Below are positions 40,211 through 53,709 of a DNA stretch of 64,000 nucleotides, in pieces (the stretch's first letter is position 1; the number at the start of each line of letters is the position of its first letter). This stretch comes from Metopolophium dirhodum. Lineage: Eukaryota > Arthropoda > Insecta > Hemiptera > Aphididae. Location: contig NC_083560.1 of NCBI RefSeq assembly GCF_019925205.1, forward strand, positions 100,902,083 to 100,966,082. Direction: 5' to 3'. The notes under the pieces were generated by a model. It was not told the DNA's origin, did no database searches, and saw nothing but the letters and a program-made list of their open reading frames with translations. The translations under genes were made by a program, and so were the position numbers.

Positions 40211-43200
40211 CCTACGATACTTACTTCACCTTTACGGATGAGAATTGCCTTGTCCTTTTTTTCTGTATATTATTATTATAAAATTTGATAATGTATACTT
40301 TCATTGAAGTTTGAACTTGTTATTCCTATTATAAAATTGTATTATTATATAAAATATAAACAATTTTTAAAATTAAAAATGCCTTTAAATAGGTTAAAAT
40401 TAGTTTTAATATTTTTAAATTTCATTGTGTATAAAAAATTAAAACTTAAGTAATAACTAATAGTGTAATTTCAAGTTTCTACGGTTAATAATTTGTAAAT
40501 TATCGTGATGTTGATGCATTTTTAATTTGAAAAACAATAATTCAACCATACATTATAATAACTAAAATACATGAATATAAAATTAAAAAAATTCAAATTT
40601 CTATAAATAGCACAAAAAAACAAAGTATTGTGAAAAAGTCCCTATTTTTTTTTTTTTGGGGAATTACAACATAAAAACAATCGATTTTGTCTCTTAACTG
40701 ATTTTCCGTGGATATTCCAGTTTTTCTATAATTATTTTTGTTTTGCCTGATTATTTCGAAAAGTACTGTGTTTTTTTAGCTTTTGATCGCCCCCCCCCCT
40801 CTATAGTACTAACCAGGTCCAATTTGCTACCAGAAACCACCTTTCAAATAAGAATTCAATTATTTTTACTGCTCTTAAAGGTGACGTCAAAGTGTCAAAC
40901 ACGAAATAAAAACACAGATAATTTTGAAGTATCAAGTATCATGTTTCTTTTTTTATTATTATAAACATTTGTACATTTGTATCAATAAAATTGAATTCGA
41001 TTTGCAGGACACTCAAAACTGAAATAAATATAACAATTGTGTTAATTTTTTTTTGTGCGTCTATCATTAACGCATTGTATTGTATATAATTTCATCGCAG
41101 ATTGTGTTTTTACGAAAAACAGTCCAAGCGCAATTGAGCCGAAATAATCAGTAATGAAGAAATTTACCACACAATGTTATAACTTGTGAGATAATTTTAA
41201 AAACATTAAACTAAATTACCAGCAATCTATAATGATTACTTATCTATAATATCCATCTACAGTTATACATAGATAAGCATTAATCTGAAATTTTCGTTCT
41301 CATAAAATATGATTCCGCTACCTAGGTCTTTCCACATAAAAAAAAAATTTAATTAAAAGTACAGATAAGCAATTAGTAATTACAGTGTACTATTTGCATT
41401 GTTGTTCAATTTGTTTCGTTCTGTCTTCTGTTTGACTGTTTAACTAGTTAATAAAATTAATTTGGAAGTACAAAAGTATCATGTACCTATATTGTATCTT
41501 GTATCTTTTCTTCATTCAAAATGTATCATGTATCTTGTATTTAGATAACGCATGTATCATGATGCTTTTTTTGAGTATCTTTTCCAATCCTGGGTATATT
41601 CAGCCAAGTCTCGATAACTTGAAATCCTCAATAAATCAAATTATTTTTCTTGTCCCTTGTACCTAGTTGTTTTTACTTTTTGAGCGTGTTTGAGGTACCT
41701 ATATTACTGAAAAAATACATAATAAGTGGAATTTATTTTTATTCTCCGTGAGATACGAGTTATCGACTTGACTGTAGTTTGTTTACGCGTTTGAATAGTT
41801 TTGATCATTAACAGTGTTCATAGTGGTTTATATCCACTTTTCCTCGAGCCCGCGTAATCGTGAGTTTACATTTGTGTCACATATTATTGTGCTCATGTGC
41901 CTTATTTACGTTTACTAATTAAAATACATATAGTTATGAAATAAAAATATTACACACTACGGTCGAGACTATGTCGTTCGTAAATTGTATGTTTTGGGAG
42001 GGGGGGGGGGGAGGAGCGCAAAAGGAACTTGATGATGTTATGAACCGCCACCGCCGCCACTGATTCTTCGTCTGAATGCATTCCTGCTAGGTGCTCGATG
42101 ATGATGATAATAATAATAATACTCATGGTAATAGTTACAATAGAACAGCGCGGTGAGACTACTTAGACCATAGAGTTATATACTGCAACCTGTATACTTA
42201 CGACTATATATTATTATTATAATATTATTATGCAGACTCGCAGCGGAGGCCCACACTCTCGTGCGGTGGTTTGTGCACAATATAATATACATAATAATAT
42301 GTGCGTCTAGAAAAATATAAAGTGGAAGCGCGCAGTGCATATGCGATATAAATAACAATAACAATAATAGCAATAATACTATCTATAGGTAGTAAAAAAA
42401 ATAATAATAATGATACGCACGCTGCACGCACGAATAATATACAGTAAGAATACGGACTCCGCGCGCACGTATATCCTGTTGGGATGAATCTGTACATTAT
42501 ATGGAGGTGAAAAAATATTGTCACAACAAATATATATTATGACCACGGAAAAAAACGGAGATAAAAAAATAATGTCCAACTATGCCTACGTCTTAATTTC
42601 ATTAAAACGTGCGAAATGTATTTTACGATTTCGGGTCTAATAGGCAGCTATTCTTAACCTGCATTCTATAGTCCCACGTGCACATTTCGGACATTTTCAC
42701 GTCCTAATTATCCGTTTTTTTATCATTAAAAATTTATAGGTACGTTATTTTGCGTGTATGGAGCCTTTCGTAAGAAACTGTATAGTTATAAGCAAATATA
42801 AGTATTTGATGCAGAACAGTAAAATTAAATATTTTGTACAATAATATTATTTTTACAATTATTATAATCATTAAGCTTTAATGGATCGATTGGTGCTTTT
42901 TAAGAACACCCCTTCAATTTTTTATAAAAAAATCTAGTTTTTGAAAATAATATAATCCTTAAGTAGGTTAGGTCCCATAATACTTAAAAAAATTCAAAAT
43001 ATTGAATAAATGCATTATAATGTGTTTTTTGGTCCTATCGTGCTTGGTGCCTGGTGGAATCGCTCTGTAGGTAATATATAAATTGTTAGGTTTTTTTTAT
43101 TGTTGTTGAGCTGCATTAAGACCATAGACCTACGTAAAGCGTATAATTTATTATCTTAAATATATAATAATTGACTATAAATCGTGCAGATGTCCTCGTC

Positions 43201-45573
43201 CAAACGGCGTTTTAATGAAGGTTCTACATATTAATACATTATATTAAATATATAAATGTGTAGAATATAGGTATAGTTAGTCTGATCGATATAGTAATAC
43301 CCATCAATTTATTAAATATTTTTACGTTTTACTTGAACAGTTAAACTGCTTAGAATAAACTAAATATTGGTAGGTAGCTATACAAGCGCATCTACTTTGT
43401 CAGATAGATTCCTTTTTGAGCGAAATACCTGATTTTGGACCTCCCCCCATAAATTGGGTAATATTTAGTATATTTATGACTATGACTATTTAAGATGTTT
43501 AGGTACTATACCAAATTACTAAGCGATAGTTGATATTATATTTTTCACTGGGCATTGCCCGTTTAAATAAATAAATAAATACATATTTATAATCAATTAA
43601 GTTGTATCTATATTGAGGCCCCGCTCCCATGTCAGGGCTTAACATTTCTTAAATATCAAAATACATTTTACTTAAATCTAAACAGCTTAAATTGTTTAAG
43701 AAATATATTGTGCAACGGTAATTTTATTTCATTTAGTATTTTTATCGCGGCTAAATAGCAGTTAAATATGTGATGTGACATTTGATTTTACATTTGCGTA
43801 TGAAACATCCCTGTCACTTGTATCGTAAGCGTACTTTTCTATTATATTTTAATTAATTAGTTGATCAAAGTTATGACTCGTATCGTAAATGTATTTTTCT
43901 ATTAAATTGTCTATTAATTAGTTGATAAAAGTTATGATGTCGCGACCACACTGCCAATGAGAGAACATTTTAAATATTTTTTTTAATTACAATTTTCTTA
44001 AAATATACCTACATGATTTATTAAAACAAAAATATTTCCAATTTAAAATATTGAGTTATGTATTAGTATAATAGAGGTATATCATTTTTTACAATAATTA
44101 TTTTTGTTATTTCTTAATTTAAAGCACTGTTGGTAATAATTATTTATTATGCATATTACTATTAACAGCTTAGAATTTTTTATTTTTGGTCCAACATTTT
44201 TGAGACAATAAAATAGTACTAAAATGTAATAAAAATAATTTTTACGTACCTTCAGTGAATAGATTACAGTTACCGCATATTAAACTGATTAATGCTATTA
44301 TTGACAAAAATTTAAAGTTTGATTTAAAATTCGCGTTATTTGCGTAGTATTATTGTGTATAAAAAAACAATTTTAATTGAGATAAAAAACTTGTATCAAC
44401 TTAAAAACACATTAGTTATCTAAATTCTAAATCGTTAAGATGTCCTTGAACGACTGTCTAAACATTTTAAGCGGCGATGAAGAGCACACGAATTTTTCAA
44501 AAACCTCGTTTGAATATCTATTTATTTTACTTACCAGTATAGGTATATTATATAAGTACTATTTGTATTACCGTTAGATTTTTAATTTAGAAATATAAGC
44601 TGGGATGGACCATAATATATACGTTTTTGGCAATTTTTTTTGAAAACCACTCGACGAGTACGAAAATGGCGTCTCTAAAATAAACCTACCCATAACTGTT
44701 GCGGAACCGTTGCGGTGTCCAATTATTGCGGTAATTTTTAAACTACAGAGACTTAATTTTTTACTTAAGTGGTCCAAAACGTGTTTAAAAAAGCCACACA
44801 CGCATTATTCGTTATAATATTACAACATAAATAACCTATAACCATTTCTCCGCTGGACATCTAAAAAAAAGTACCTGCAGATACCTATGCAAATATTATT
44901 ATTTACTTATCGTCTAACTGACTATACCTACCTGTCTGGTTAAGTTAAGATAAGTTTCACGTCGTTAATGATTATATTATTATTATTGTTATTGATTCAC
45001 TTAAAGATAATCGCCATAGTAATAATAATTAGCATAATTAAATTATATTATATCCACCTGTAGGCATATCTTAATAATATTTACTTATGAATAATAATAT
45101 AATTGTTATATTTTGCCTCCGGTACGCTATAAAAAAATAATTAACTATATGTATTATAAGTTTATTGTTATTTGTTATTACTTAATATCAATATATGAAT
45201 TATGTGTATGAGAATTTTTTTTATTTTAATGAGATTTTAACATAATATTATAAATGGTTGTATAAAAATTACAGTTTACAAATAATTGTCTATAATCTAA
45301 TCGTAATTGGATGTTATTAAAGTATAGGTATTTTTATTTTATTAATTTTAAATGCATTGCACCTATTCATAAAGACTTATCCAAGCAAATTTTGAAAACA
45401 AATTATTTTGATGTACCTATGACTGAATTGAATAATATTATGATTAAATATTGCAATTGATTTATATTTTATGGTTTCTCGGAAAGTGGTATCAAACTGC
45501 AGTTATCGACTTGTAACTTAAAATCTCACGACTAGAACGAGTGTGCTTGTAGGAATGTACCAGTGTTTGGATA
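40211..45573. other. AT-rich noncoding stretch with G/C tracts
   Basis: No gene is supported. A 10-C tract is at 40,790-40,799 and a 12-G tract at 42,000-42,011. The latter is followed by aaccgccaccgccgccactg, whose inverse resembles a CAGTGGCGG-type transposon end. The phrase gtatcatgta recurs several times at 41,470-41,560. Three overlapping minus-strand frames at 42,176-42,579 are low-complexity Ile/Leu-rich products of TAATAATAAT sequence. Confidence 0.4.
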
Positions 45574-45774
45574 CAGACACCTCTAAATAGTGAACACCTC
45601 CATGTTTTTATGGGAACCGAAACATTTTCAATATTTTTTTTTTCCTAAGATAAGCTCTAAAAACGGGACTCTCGAATGACGGACATTTTTATGGCATTTT
45701 AATTTTTGATTTTTATCATTTTTCTCGTAAATGTAGAATATATTGTGTTACGTAAATAAAAGTTTACTGTACTG
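45574..45774. mobile_element. possible pogo/Tigger-like MITE relic
   Basis: The left side reads CAGACACCTCTAAATAGTGA, then acacctcc, reminiscent of pogo/Tigger ends. The inverse of the right side begins CAGTACAGTAAACTTTTATT. TA flanks both proposed ends (45,572-45,573 and 45,775-45,776). The inverted repeats agree only weakly, so this is tentative. Confidence 0.3.
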
Positions 45775-45776
45775 TA

Positions 45777-48700
45777 TTTTATGGTCGAGTGTCGGAGTGG
45801 TAGATACTTTCGGCAATGAAACTATCTCTTAGATCATTATTTAAATCTAAATGGGATGAAGTGTCAATGATCTCCTAGACCATTCTCGATATGATTGACA
45901 AGACCTTACATGAAATATTCAAGTCACGCGTACCATTTGCCGGAAAGTATTTTTGATTTGAAGGGGATTTTCGGCAAGGACAGAGTTTTGATAAGATTGG
46001 CCTTATCGTTAGGCACCGACGGATAAACGATATTCTCTCACGGACGTGTGGTATTGTTTCGCTGCAAATCAAGACGCAAAGCTAAAATAATGACATTACA
46101 CAAGTTGAAATAATTGTAATTCAAAAAGTATTAACACGATAAAACATTTTATCTATTTTTGATATTATATATTTTATTTTATTCACATTGTTTACAGTCA
46201 AGTAAGTAGTAATAATGTACTACCGAAACCTAACCGAAGTGAGGTTTTCTTTCGTGGACAAAAACCGTGGGATGTTAGCAAACCCTGCAGCGAACCGAAA
46301 GTTTTATGATCAGAAACCATAGTATTAATAATTATTTAAGAAAAATAAATATTGAATAATGAATTATTATATAAACTTACCAGGTACCACCACAATTAAA
46401 TAATTGAACACGAAAGAATGAAAAAAGTTTGGCCAGAAAATAATGGAAACTTTCCCTCAAATATAACATACGATAATTTTTTTTTGTTATTTTATTATAT
46501 TGAAATATATCTACAATCTATACAATTTTTTTATGTACAATAAGTATGTTTGATAATTGACAGTAAAAATAGGTTTACATGAATCTTATGATTAAGGATG
46601 GTACTCGGTGGTAAACACCCTATTACATACGATAATTAAAATATAGAAAATCAACAATTATACAAAACAAATTTGAAATGACAACGTCCACTACATAATA
46701 CCGTATGATATTATTTTATTATTTTTAAGCTGCTTTCGAGAATTTTTAAATAGTAAATATTAACTGTATCCTCGTTAGTAAAAACAATTAGGTACTAAAT
46801 AATAAATATCACTAGGTATATAATAAATCTATTCCAATCATTTATTCAGGACTACCGGTGATCCACGACGGAAGTGGAGTGTTTGAATATTACAGAATTG
46901 TAATAATGTGGATTTGAAAAGAGTACCTATGTAAAATTTCAAATAAATCGGTTCTACAGTTCACGAGGTCATGCGGTACAAGCATACAAAACAACTGTCA
47001 TTTTAAACTTGAATAGAAAACATTGTTTTAATTATTTATTATTAATAATACACAATCTTTACCCGCAGTCACAATAAGAGTATGAGGTACCTTTATAAAA
47101 CTAAAAGAAAATTTGAACAACTTGACTGAAGAAGCCACCCCCGTTGATAACACTTTCGTAAATAGAAAATATTGATACATCGTTTGGTCGGAAAATAATA
47201 ACATCATTGTTCTAAATAAACGATCATAATATTATCGTTTGTAGAAGGTATATTTTTAATTATAATAATAATATTGTGAACCAACATTGTGACATGTACC
47301 TATTATGACAGGCGAAATATTATAATTTATAATACGTACGACGTCAGATGAGTGCCTCAATGAACAATTATTATTACTATCGATTGATATTTGCCGCACA
47401 TATATTAAACAAGAAAAATAAATAACCGATGACGTTTTATAGTGCTAAACACACATATTTTTTTATCATTATTTTATATGTGTGACTGTGTGAAGATTTG
47501 TATCAATATAGCTTCTTTATTGTGTACGAATATGTGTAATGAGTTATGTGATCCTAACTGGATAATATTGTATGATATAAGTAGTTGGCGTCCGGCCAGA
47601 AAAAAATTGAGACAGCACGTAATAATAATTTTTTTTTTTGATCATACCTAAATTAATATTTTAAACAGAGCGGGAGAGTTATATTATATTATTTATTACT
47701 GGAGACCGCAGCAGTTAAACAATGACGGTGAGTATGCATTTTTTTTTTCGGGCGATTATAGAGATCAAAGAATTTTCACGCGGCCGTTGGGAGGCTTACA
47801 GATTGTACCAGTAATAATATTATGAGATTAAAAAACGAATAAGTATCGTTCAATCGAAAGTCGCACAACCACTTTTGTCTGATCCAGGTGCAGATGATTA
47901 AAAAACGTACAACATTTTCTTAAACTGAGTTATGTTAGTATTATAGTTCTCCGTATTAAACGTTTTAGAATTAAACCTATTATTTAGTAACACTATTTAT
48001 GTGTGTAGATAGACTTCCCGAACGTCGACTTATCACTGCTATAGGTGACTCGAGTATCATTAACTTGCCCTCCCTCAGAGTATTTATAATAATGTAATAC
48101 CACTGTTGTAGTAATATTACAACAACACGTTAGAATTATATTTTAATATTATTATAGTGAAGTCTATTAGTGTAACTTTTACCTATCATATTATCTGACT
48201 TTTGGATTTCGTATGCACTCAATATTATATAAACAGCTGCACCACAAACTGTAATAGGTAAAGCCTTAGAGGTATATATTGTGTATATTTCAGGTACGGC
48301 ACCTAATACGTACTTTATTGAAATGGCAATAAACAGTATAACCTACTAAAATTTATCAAAGACACAAATTTACACAAAACCATAATCAGAACCAAATCAA
48401 AATGTACAAATCTATTTTTTATTTTTTATTGCTACTTATTTAATTAGATGTTATATTAAAAAAAAAAAACAACTTATATTCTATGATTTACTAAAAACCT
48501 ATTTGTAACACGGTAATATAGTGGCCAATGATCAACGTAGTCGAGGCCTTGTACTATAATAATACCTAATAATAATAATAAAAAATTGACCCGTACCTAT
48601 TATATTGGTATTTTAGTAATAATGAGAATATAACGTTGTTGTAGAATAATATAGTTGGGCTAAGTGATTTAAATAACCTGAGTGGAATATACATCGTCCT

Positions 48701-49609
48701 ATTCTAATATTTGGATCGGAGATAAGTGGTTATAATCATATTATAATAATTTGTATATTAGTAAGTACTAGGTATTACCTATTATTATTATTACTATAAT
48801 CATGCACATTTTATACGTACACATTAACCAAATTAATCAATCAATATAATAGAATAGAAACGAGAACGGTTTGAACAGATTTCAGAAAAGAGTTCAAAAA
48901 TATATTACTTATTATAAATAAATAATATTTTTTATACAGCGAACTGCAATAGGTACACCATTAATTTTATTTTGTATTCATCACTTTTATCGATTATCAT
49001 TATATTATATAAGTTATCAACGATCATCGTTTAATATTAAACCGCAAAGAACACACGCAGCATAGCAATTTTTTGCCCTCGAAATAATATGACCAGAGTT
49101 GAACAATATTAATTGTTTATTTTTTGAAAATAACGAAACGTCATATTATTTTAAATACAATAACCACTTGGAATAACATATTTTCGATAATAGAGATATG
49201 AATCTATATAAGTACTACCTAATAGGATACTATTCAGCACAATTTTATATCATAAGAATTGCTTCACGCAAGTCATTACAAATCGATTAATCTCGCCAAC
49301 GGAATGAATTGGCCGCGTCTGGTGGGATTTTACTTTTTAGATAATATTTTGATTTATTTTTTCGTTAGTAAATATGGATCAGTTTAAATTTTCAGAACAA
49401 CGCGTGGTTGTTAACTATGCGAAATAATGCGATAGTCGAATAGTGTGAATATTAATTATGCATAGTAAATGATTCACACCCATTTTTAGTTTGGCAATCA
49501 ATATTTATTTGAATACTGTATTTTTGGGATACTTCACTGACCTTATTTTAAAATATTTGGATTTTTCATACCAATTTAGTTTATTTAGTGCCACGTGGTG
49601 ATACAACCG
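45777..49609. other. AT-rich noncoding stretch
   Basis: No gene is established. The minus-strand frame at 45,875-46,072 has an ordinary amino-acid mix but no recognisable domain. An ATG followed by a strong splice-donor-like sequence occurs at 47,722-47,733 and is discussed in the findings. An inverted motif (gttgtagtaatattacaac) is near 48,105. Confidence 0.35.
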
Positions 49610-50810
49610 ATAGTTACACTTCTTTTAGATTCTGTGCAAAGCAATGAATGTATTGATTTTATAATGATTTGTGTTTTTTTTTTTTTTTGTGTGTCTGTCA
49701 TCATCTTTCAGGACAGTAAAAGTGCTTGGATTTTCTTCAACAGTAACTTTTCTGATAGGAAAGTGAATCTAGTTGGTACTTTGGGAGATCAAAAGTAAAA
49801 ATTTCCCAGTAGTTTTCAAACGCGACGTGAAAAACATTGTCAATTTCCATTTTTTTTTGTTCTTTTTTCTCTAAATATCAATAAAATGTTATCTGTTGGG
49901 TAAAAAAGCTTGAAAATGTAATAGAAGGCTCCTAGGTTATTGTTTCTAAGGCAGATGAAAAAAATTAAAAATCCTTAGTCACAGTTTTCATTTATAAGCA
50001 TTTAAAGTTCAAATCTAGACAAAATACGGAAAAATCACGAAAATTAGCAAATTATTTTGAGTTGAGAATTCATAAAAATTTTTCTTTTTAAATCTAAGAT
50101 TTTAAAATGTAATACAAGATTATCCATAAGTTTGTCTACCTTTATCGAAAAAAAATCGTCTACAAGAAAGTCAAATTAAATTTTTATGAGCGTTTGAAGT
50201 TCATATTTTTACAACATTTGATATTCACTCGATTTCTCATGAAACGATTTTCTTATTTTGTTGTAATTAAAAAACGTATGACTGAAGATACTTGAAAATT
50301 TCACTGAATGTTTGTATTAGCATTTTCTATACACGATAAAATTTTGAAAATAATTTGACTCTTTTTGAGCTGTTTACGGACATTGCCAGTTCTCAATTTT
50401 TTTAGTTTTTTTTTCTATAAATATCAATAACATTTTATTTGTTGGGTAGTAAAGCGTGAACATTTTATGTAAGGCTCCTGATATATCGTTACAATAGCAG
50501 TTGAAAAATATTGAAAATACATAGGCACAATTTTTTTTTATAAGTAATTAAAGTTCAACTTTTATAGCTAAGGATTGAAAATTTAAAACAAGGCTCCACG
50601 TAAATAGGTTATATATAAATTACTTTATTCCCAATAATATCATCAAATATACTTGGTAAAATCATAGGCTGACTGACTGTTTTCGCTCAGAATCGTTTTT
50701 CTTATACAATGATATTATATCATTGAATTCAAATTTAACACCATCCATTACAGTGACCCACTTGTAACCTACTGTACAGCAGAGCGACATCCACTTATTC
50801 ACCTTTTTTT
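49610..50810 (-). repeat. dispersed repeat family, copy 3 with internal duplication
   Basis: Reading along the minus strand, it starts near 50,810 with the gtcgctctgctgtacagtag terminus and ends near 49,640 with aaatcattataaaatcaata. A module of about 180 bases, marked by aaatatcaataa, a tttgttgggta-type phrase and aaggctcct, occurs twice (about 49,838-50,020 and 50,376-50,560), whereas the copies at 60.3 and 62.0 kb have it once. The minus strand encodes the peptide phrase NVRKQLK and IIFKILSCIEN, also seen in the 60.8 kb copy, but with stops. No transposase is recognised. Confidence 0.75.
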
Positions 50811-52740
50811 TAATGTTTGTAACTTTGTATACTAAGGATAATAAGTCCATGATAATATAAGTAACTTGCATTAGGATATTTGCACACTAAAAAATAGTTA
50901 AGCATGACAATTTTAAAATTATGCATTAAACATTTTTTATATTTCAATTATTTAATGAAAATCAAAGAAGATATTTTAAAAATATACATAATTATTTTAC
51001 AATTAAAAGTACGAGTACTTACATATAAGATTCTTAATTAAGAGTTTCATTGAGCAACAATAGTTGCATTCTATGTATATTTTCAACTCTCCAAGACTCC
51101 GTAGCAATATAGAATGCCCAACAATTTATAAATAAAAGATAATTTTTAATAATCTGTACGTCATAATAGTACCTAAAATATAGATACATATATGATACTA
51201 TACAATCTTAAATTCAGCTTTAGTTCATTACGTTTTTTTTCATATTTTATAACGACCACCATCAAATAAGTCCAGACAAAACCAAAATATGCACTTATAA
51301 ATAAATTTAGGAAAATTTGAAAAATCAAATTTTGATATTTCGTTGATACATCATGAAACAAATTTCTATCCAAGAATACATGTAATAAGAAAACCTAAAA
51401 AAAACATGCATAATCATAAACATACTAGACCTACTTAGGTTTAACATAATATACCTAATTTTAACTATTACTGACACCGTCTAAATGTATAGGTACTGAT
51501 GTTATACAATCCAAACAATTTTTCTACAAAACATCAGGAAAACCTAACGGTTTCTAAATTATTATTTGTCATGGACTATAGTATAGCGTTTGCAGAACTG
51601 AGAGAGTTGTAAAGGAATGTGTACCAAATATAGATTGTGCAATATGCTGAATAGTTGGAGTATAAATTATAATATTTAAATAGTTAAATTTTTTTTTAAT
51701 AATTTACGTGCGTTGCAGTAAGTCATAAACTTGAAATTTAAATTTAGGTACTATGTTTGTAAGCGTTTTGTAAAAATCCAAGCCAACGCCAACGACTATT
51801 TTCCGGCGAGCATTTTTTAATAATAACAATTCACCTACACCTTTGTAGATCGTATCGAACTGCGGTATTGATCGCGAATACGACAAGAAGCCCAAACGTG
51901 TTCAATTCGCGATAGAATGTCGTCTGAAGTAGTTGTCATTTACATTGTAAAACGAAATATTTCCACGTGGAATACATTAACCGTTGGCTGTTACAAAACG
52001 TCATAGGTATAATATTATAACAAATATTGCGAACAGCGCAAACGTCGGATAATCTGGCAATGTCGCACCGCCTAAGTACTCTTTCACGTGCAGAGTGTGA
52101 TTATCGTTACGTTTTTGACTGAAAAAAATAATAAAAAAATAAATCTGTTTGATTAGCCGACGAACACCATAGGTACGTGTAACAGTGTACCTACATTCTC
52201 AAGATGAGTTCGTTATACACACGACAATTCATTACCCTATAATGCGCACAAATCATCATAATGTTATATTAAATTAGTGTACGGAAGAATTTTGATGTAT
52301 TCGGATTATTATTCGGTTTATTTTCGTACCAGTCTGTCTGAAGATACTTTGATTTAAATTAAATTCGTATTTTTTACTCTGTAAGGCGAACACGCACGGG
52401 ATAAATACACCGAATTTAATTATATTGTTTTAGCTATAATATATTATGCTCTATAGTTTTTATGTTTTTTTAGTTTCTTGTATTATATTATATTATTATT
52501 ATTATTAGGTTCAGGCAGGGGCTTAATCAAGGGAGGACGAAGGGCATAGATCCTTCCCAGAGCCTTTATATTTTTATAATATTTATATATGTATATGTAT
52601 TTAGATTTTAGTTATTAATTTGTAACTTGTGGGCTTGTGCTGACATCACGACAAAATATATTTTCATAGAATTATGAATAATGAATATAGTCACTGTCGT
52701 TAAGGTTTCCATTTGAAGTAAATATTATATTAGTAAATAG
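50811..52740. other. AT-rich stretch with one unexplained minus-strand frame
   Basis: The minus-strand frame at 51,704-51,895 encodes 63 residues with a globular-looking composition, including GVGLDFYKTLTNIVPKFKF. It resembles no family I know. It could be an exon or a transposon fragment. The frame at 51,173-51,373 is AT-driven. Confidence 0.3.
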
Positions 52741-52877
52741 CAGGGCTTGCAAACGTTATCAAAATCGTGACTCACGGTAACCGGTAACCGGGGAAAATGG
52801 CTTAAAATAGCGGTAAACGGTTTTAGGTTCTCGAAATTGGGAAATCACCAGTGATCGGTAACCAGTTTCAAGCCCTG
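52741..52877. mobile_element. short hAT-type MITE, CAGGGCTTGCA family
   Basis: The left end is CAGGGCTTGCAAAC and the inverse of the right end is CAGGGCTTGAAACTGG, the same family as 37,239-37,353. The interior contains several ggtaaccg/cggtaa motifs. The outer bases aatag and ctatt are complementary, so the true inverted repeat may extend outward. No clean direct flank duplication was found. Confidence 0.65.
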
Positions 52878-53133
52878 CTATTAATTTATATATATTATTA
52901 TTATTTCTATATATTGTGGGAGGAATATGTTTGCACGAATTTTCCCAAAACACATGGGTACTTTAGGCCTACGGACATAAATCCAACTACAAAGTTAGGG
53001 CATAATAGTTCATATAATTAAGTTTGGGCACTTATCATTTTGAGCCTATATTATATCGTTACCCAGAATACACCACGAGATTGGCTTTATTATTCCAAAA
53101 ATATGTTTTTACTTTTAGTAGTATACTTATCAG

Positions 53134-53701
53134 TAGGGTTTGGATTTGAAGGCAATATAATGAATAAAAAAAGCATTTAAAATGTAAAAAAAGGCAAAAA
53201 AAAGGCATTTAATTTATATAAAAAGGCAATTCATAAATATACTACAAAATAAAAAAAAGAACATTTTTTAAACACTTTCAATTGCACACATTTTGAGACA
53301 AATACAAATTAAAAATTAAAACTGCATGCAAAAGAAACTAGTTGGTATTAAAAAAAAAATTGACTACCATGTATTTTGATAGGCTGTCCTCAGTAAATAC
53401 CTAAATATACTCGATAAGACGATATCGATAAATATTGCGAATAATAAAACCCATTTGTAGCTATATACGCAAGCTGTGTATAAAATTATAAAATCAACTG
53501 AAAAATTAAACAAAAAATAGGCATTTATAAGTACAAAAGGTAAAAAAAGGCAAAAAGGCATTTATAAGTAAAAAGGAAAAAAAAGGCAAAAAAAAAAGGT
53601 TCCATCGTCTAAGAAATTAAATGAAACACATTTTTGTATAAAAATTATTTTTCTATTATGATTAATAAAAGAAAGGCATTTGCCTTCAAATCCGAACCCT
53701 A
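53134..53701. mobile_element. non-autonomous hAT element with perfect 8-bp target duplication
   Basis: The left end is TAGGGTTTGGATTTGAAGGC. The inverse of the right end differs by one base (TAGGGTTCGGATTTGAAGGC). The 8 bases CTTATCAG lie directly outside both ends (53,126-53,133 and 53,702-53,709). The 568-bp interior is packed with short aaaaggcattta-type subrepeats, dense near both ends. It has no transposase; the minus-strand frame at 53,364-53,561 is hydrophobic AT-rich noise. Confidence 0.9.
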
Positions 53702-53709
53702 CTTATCAG

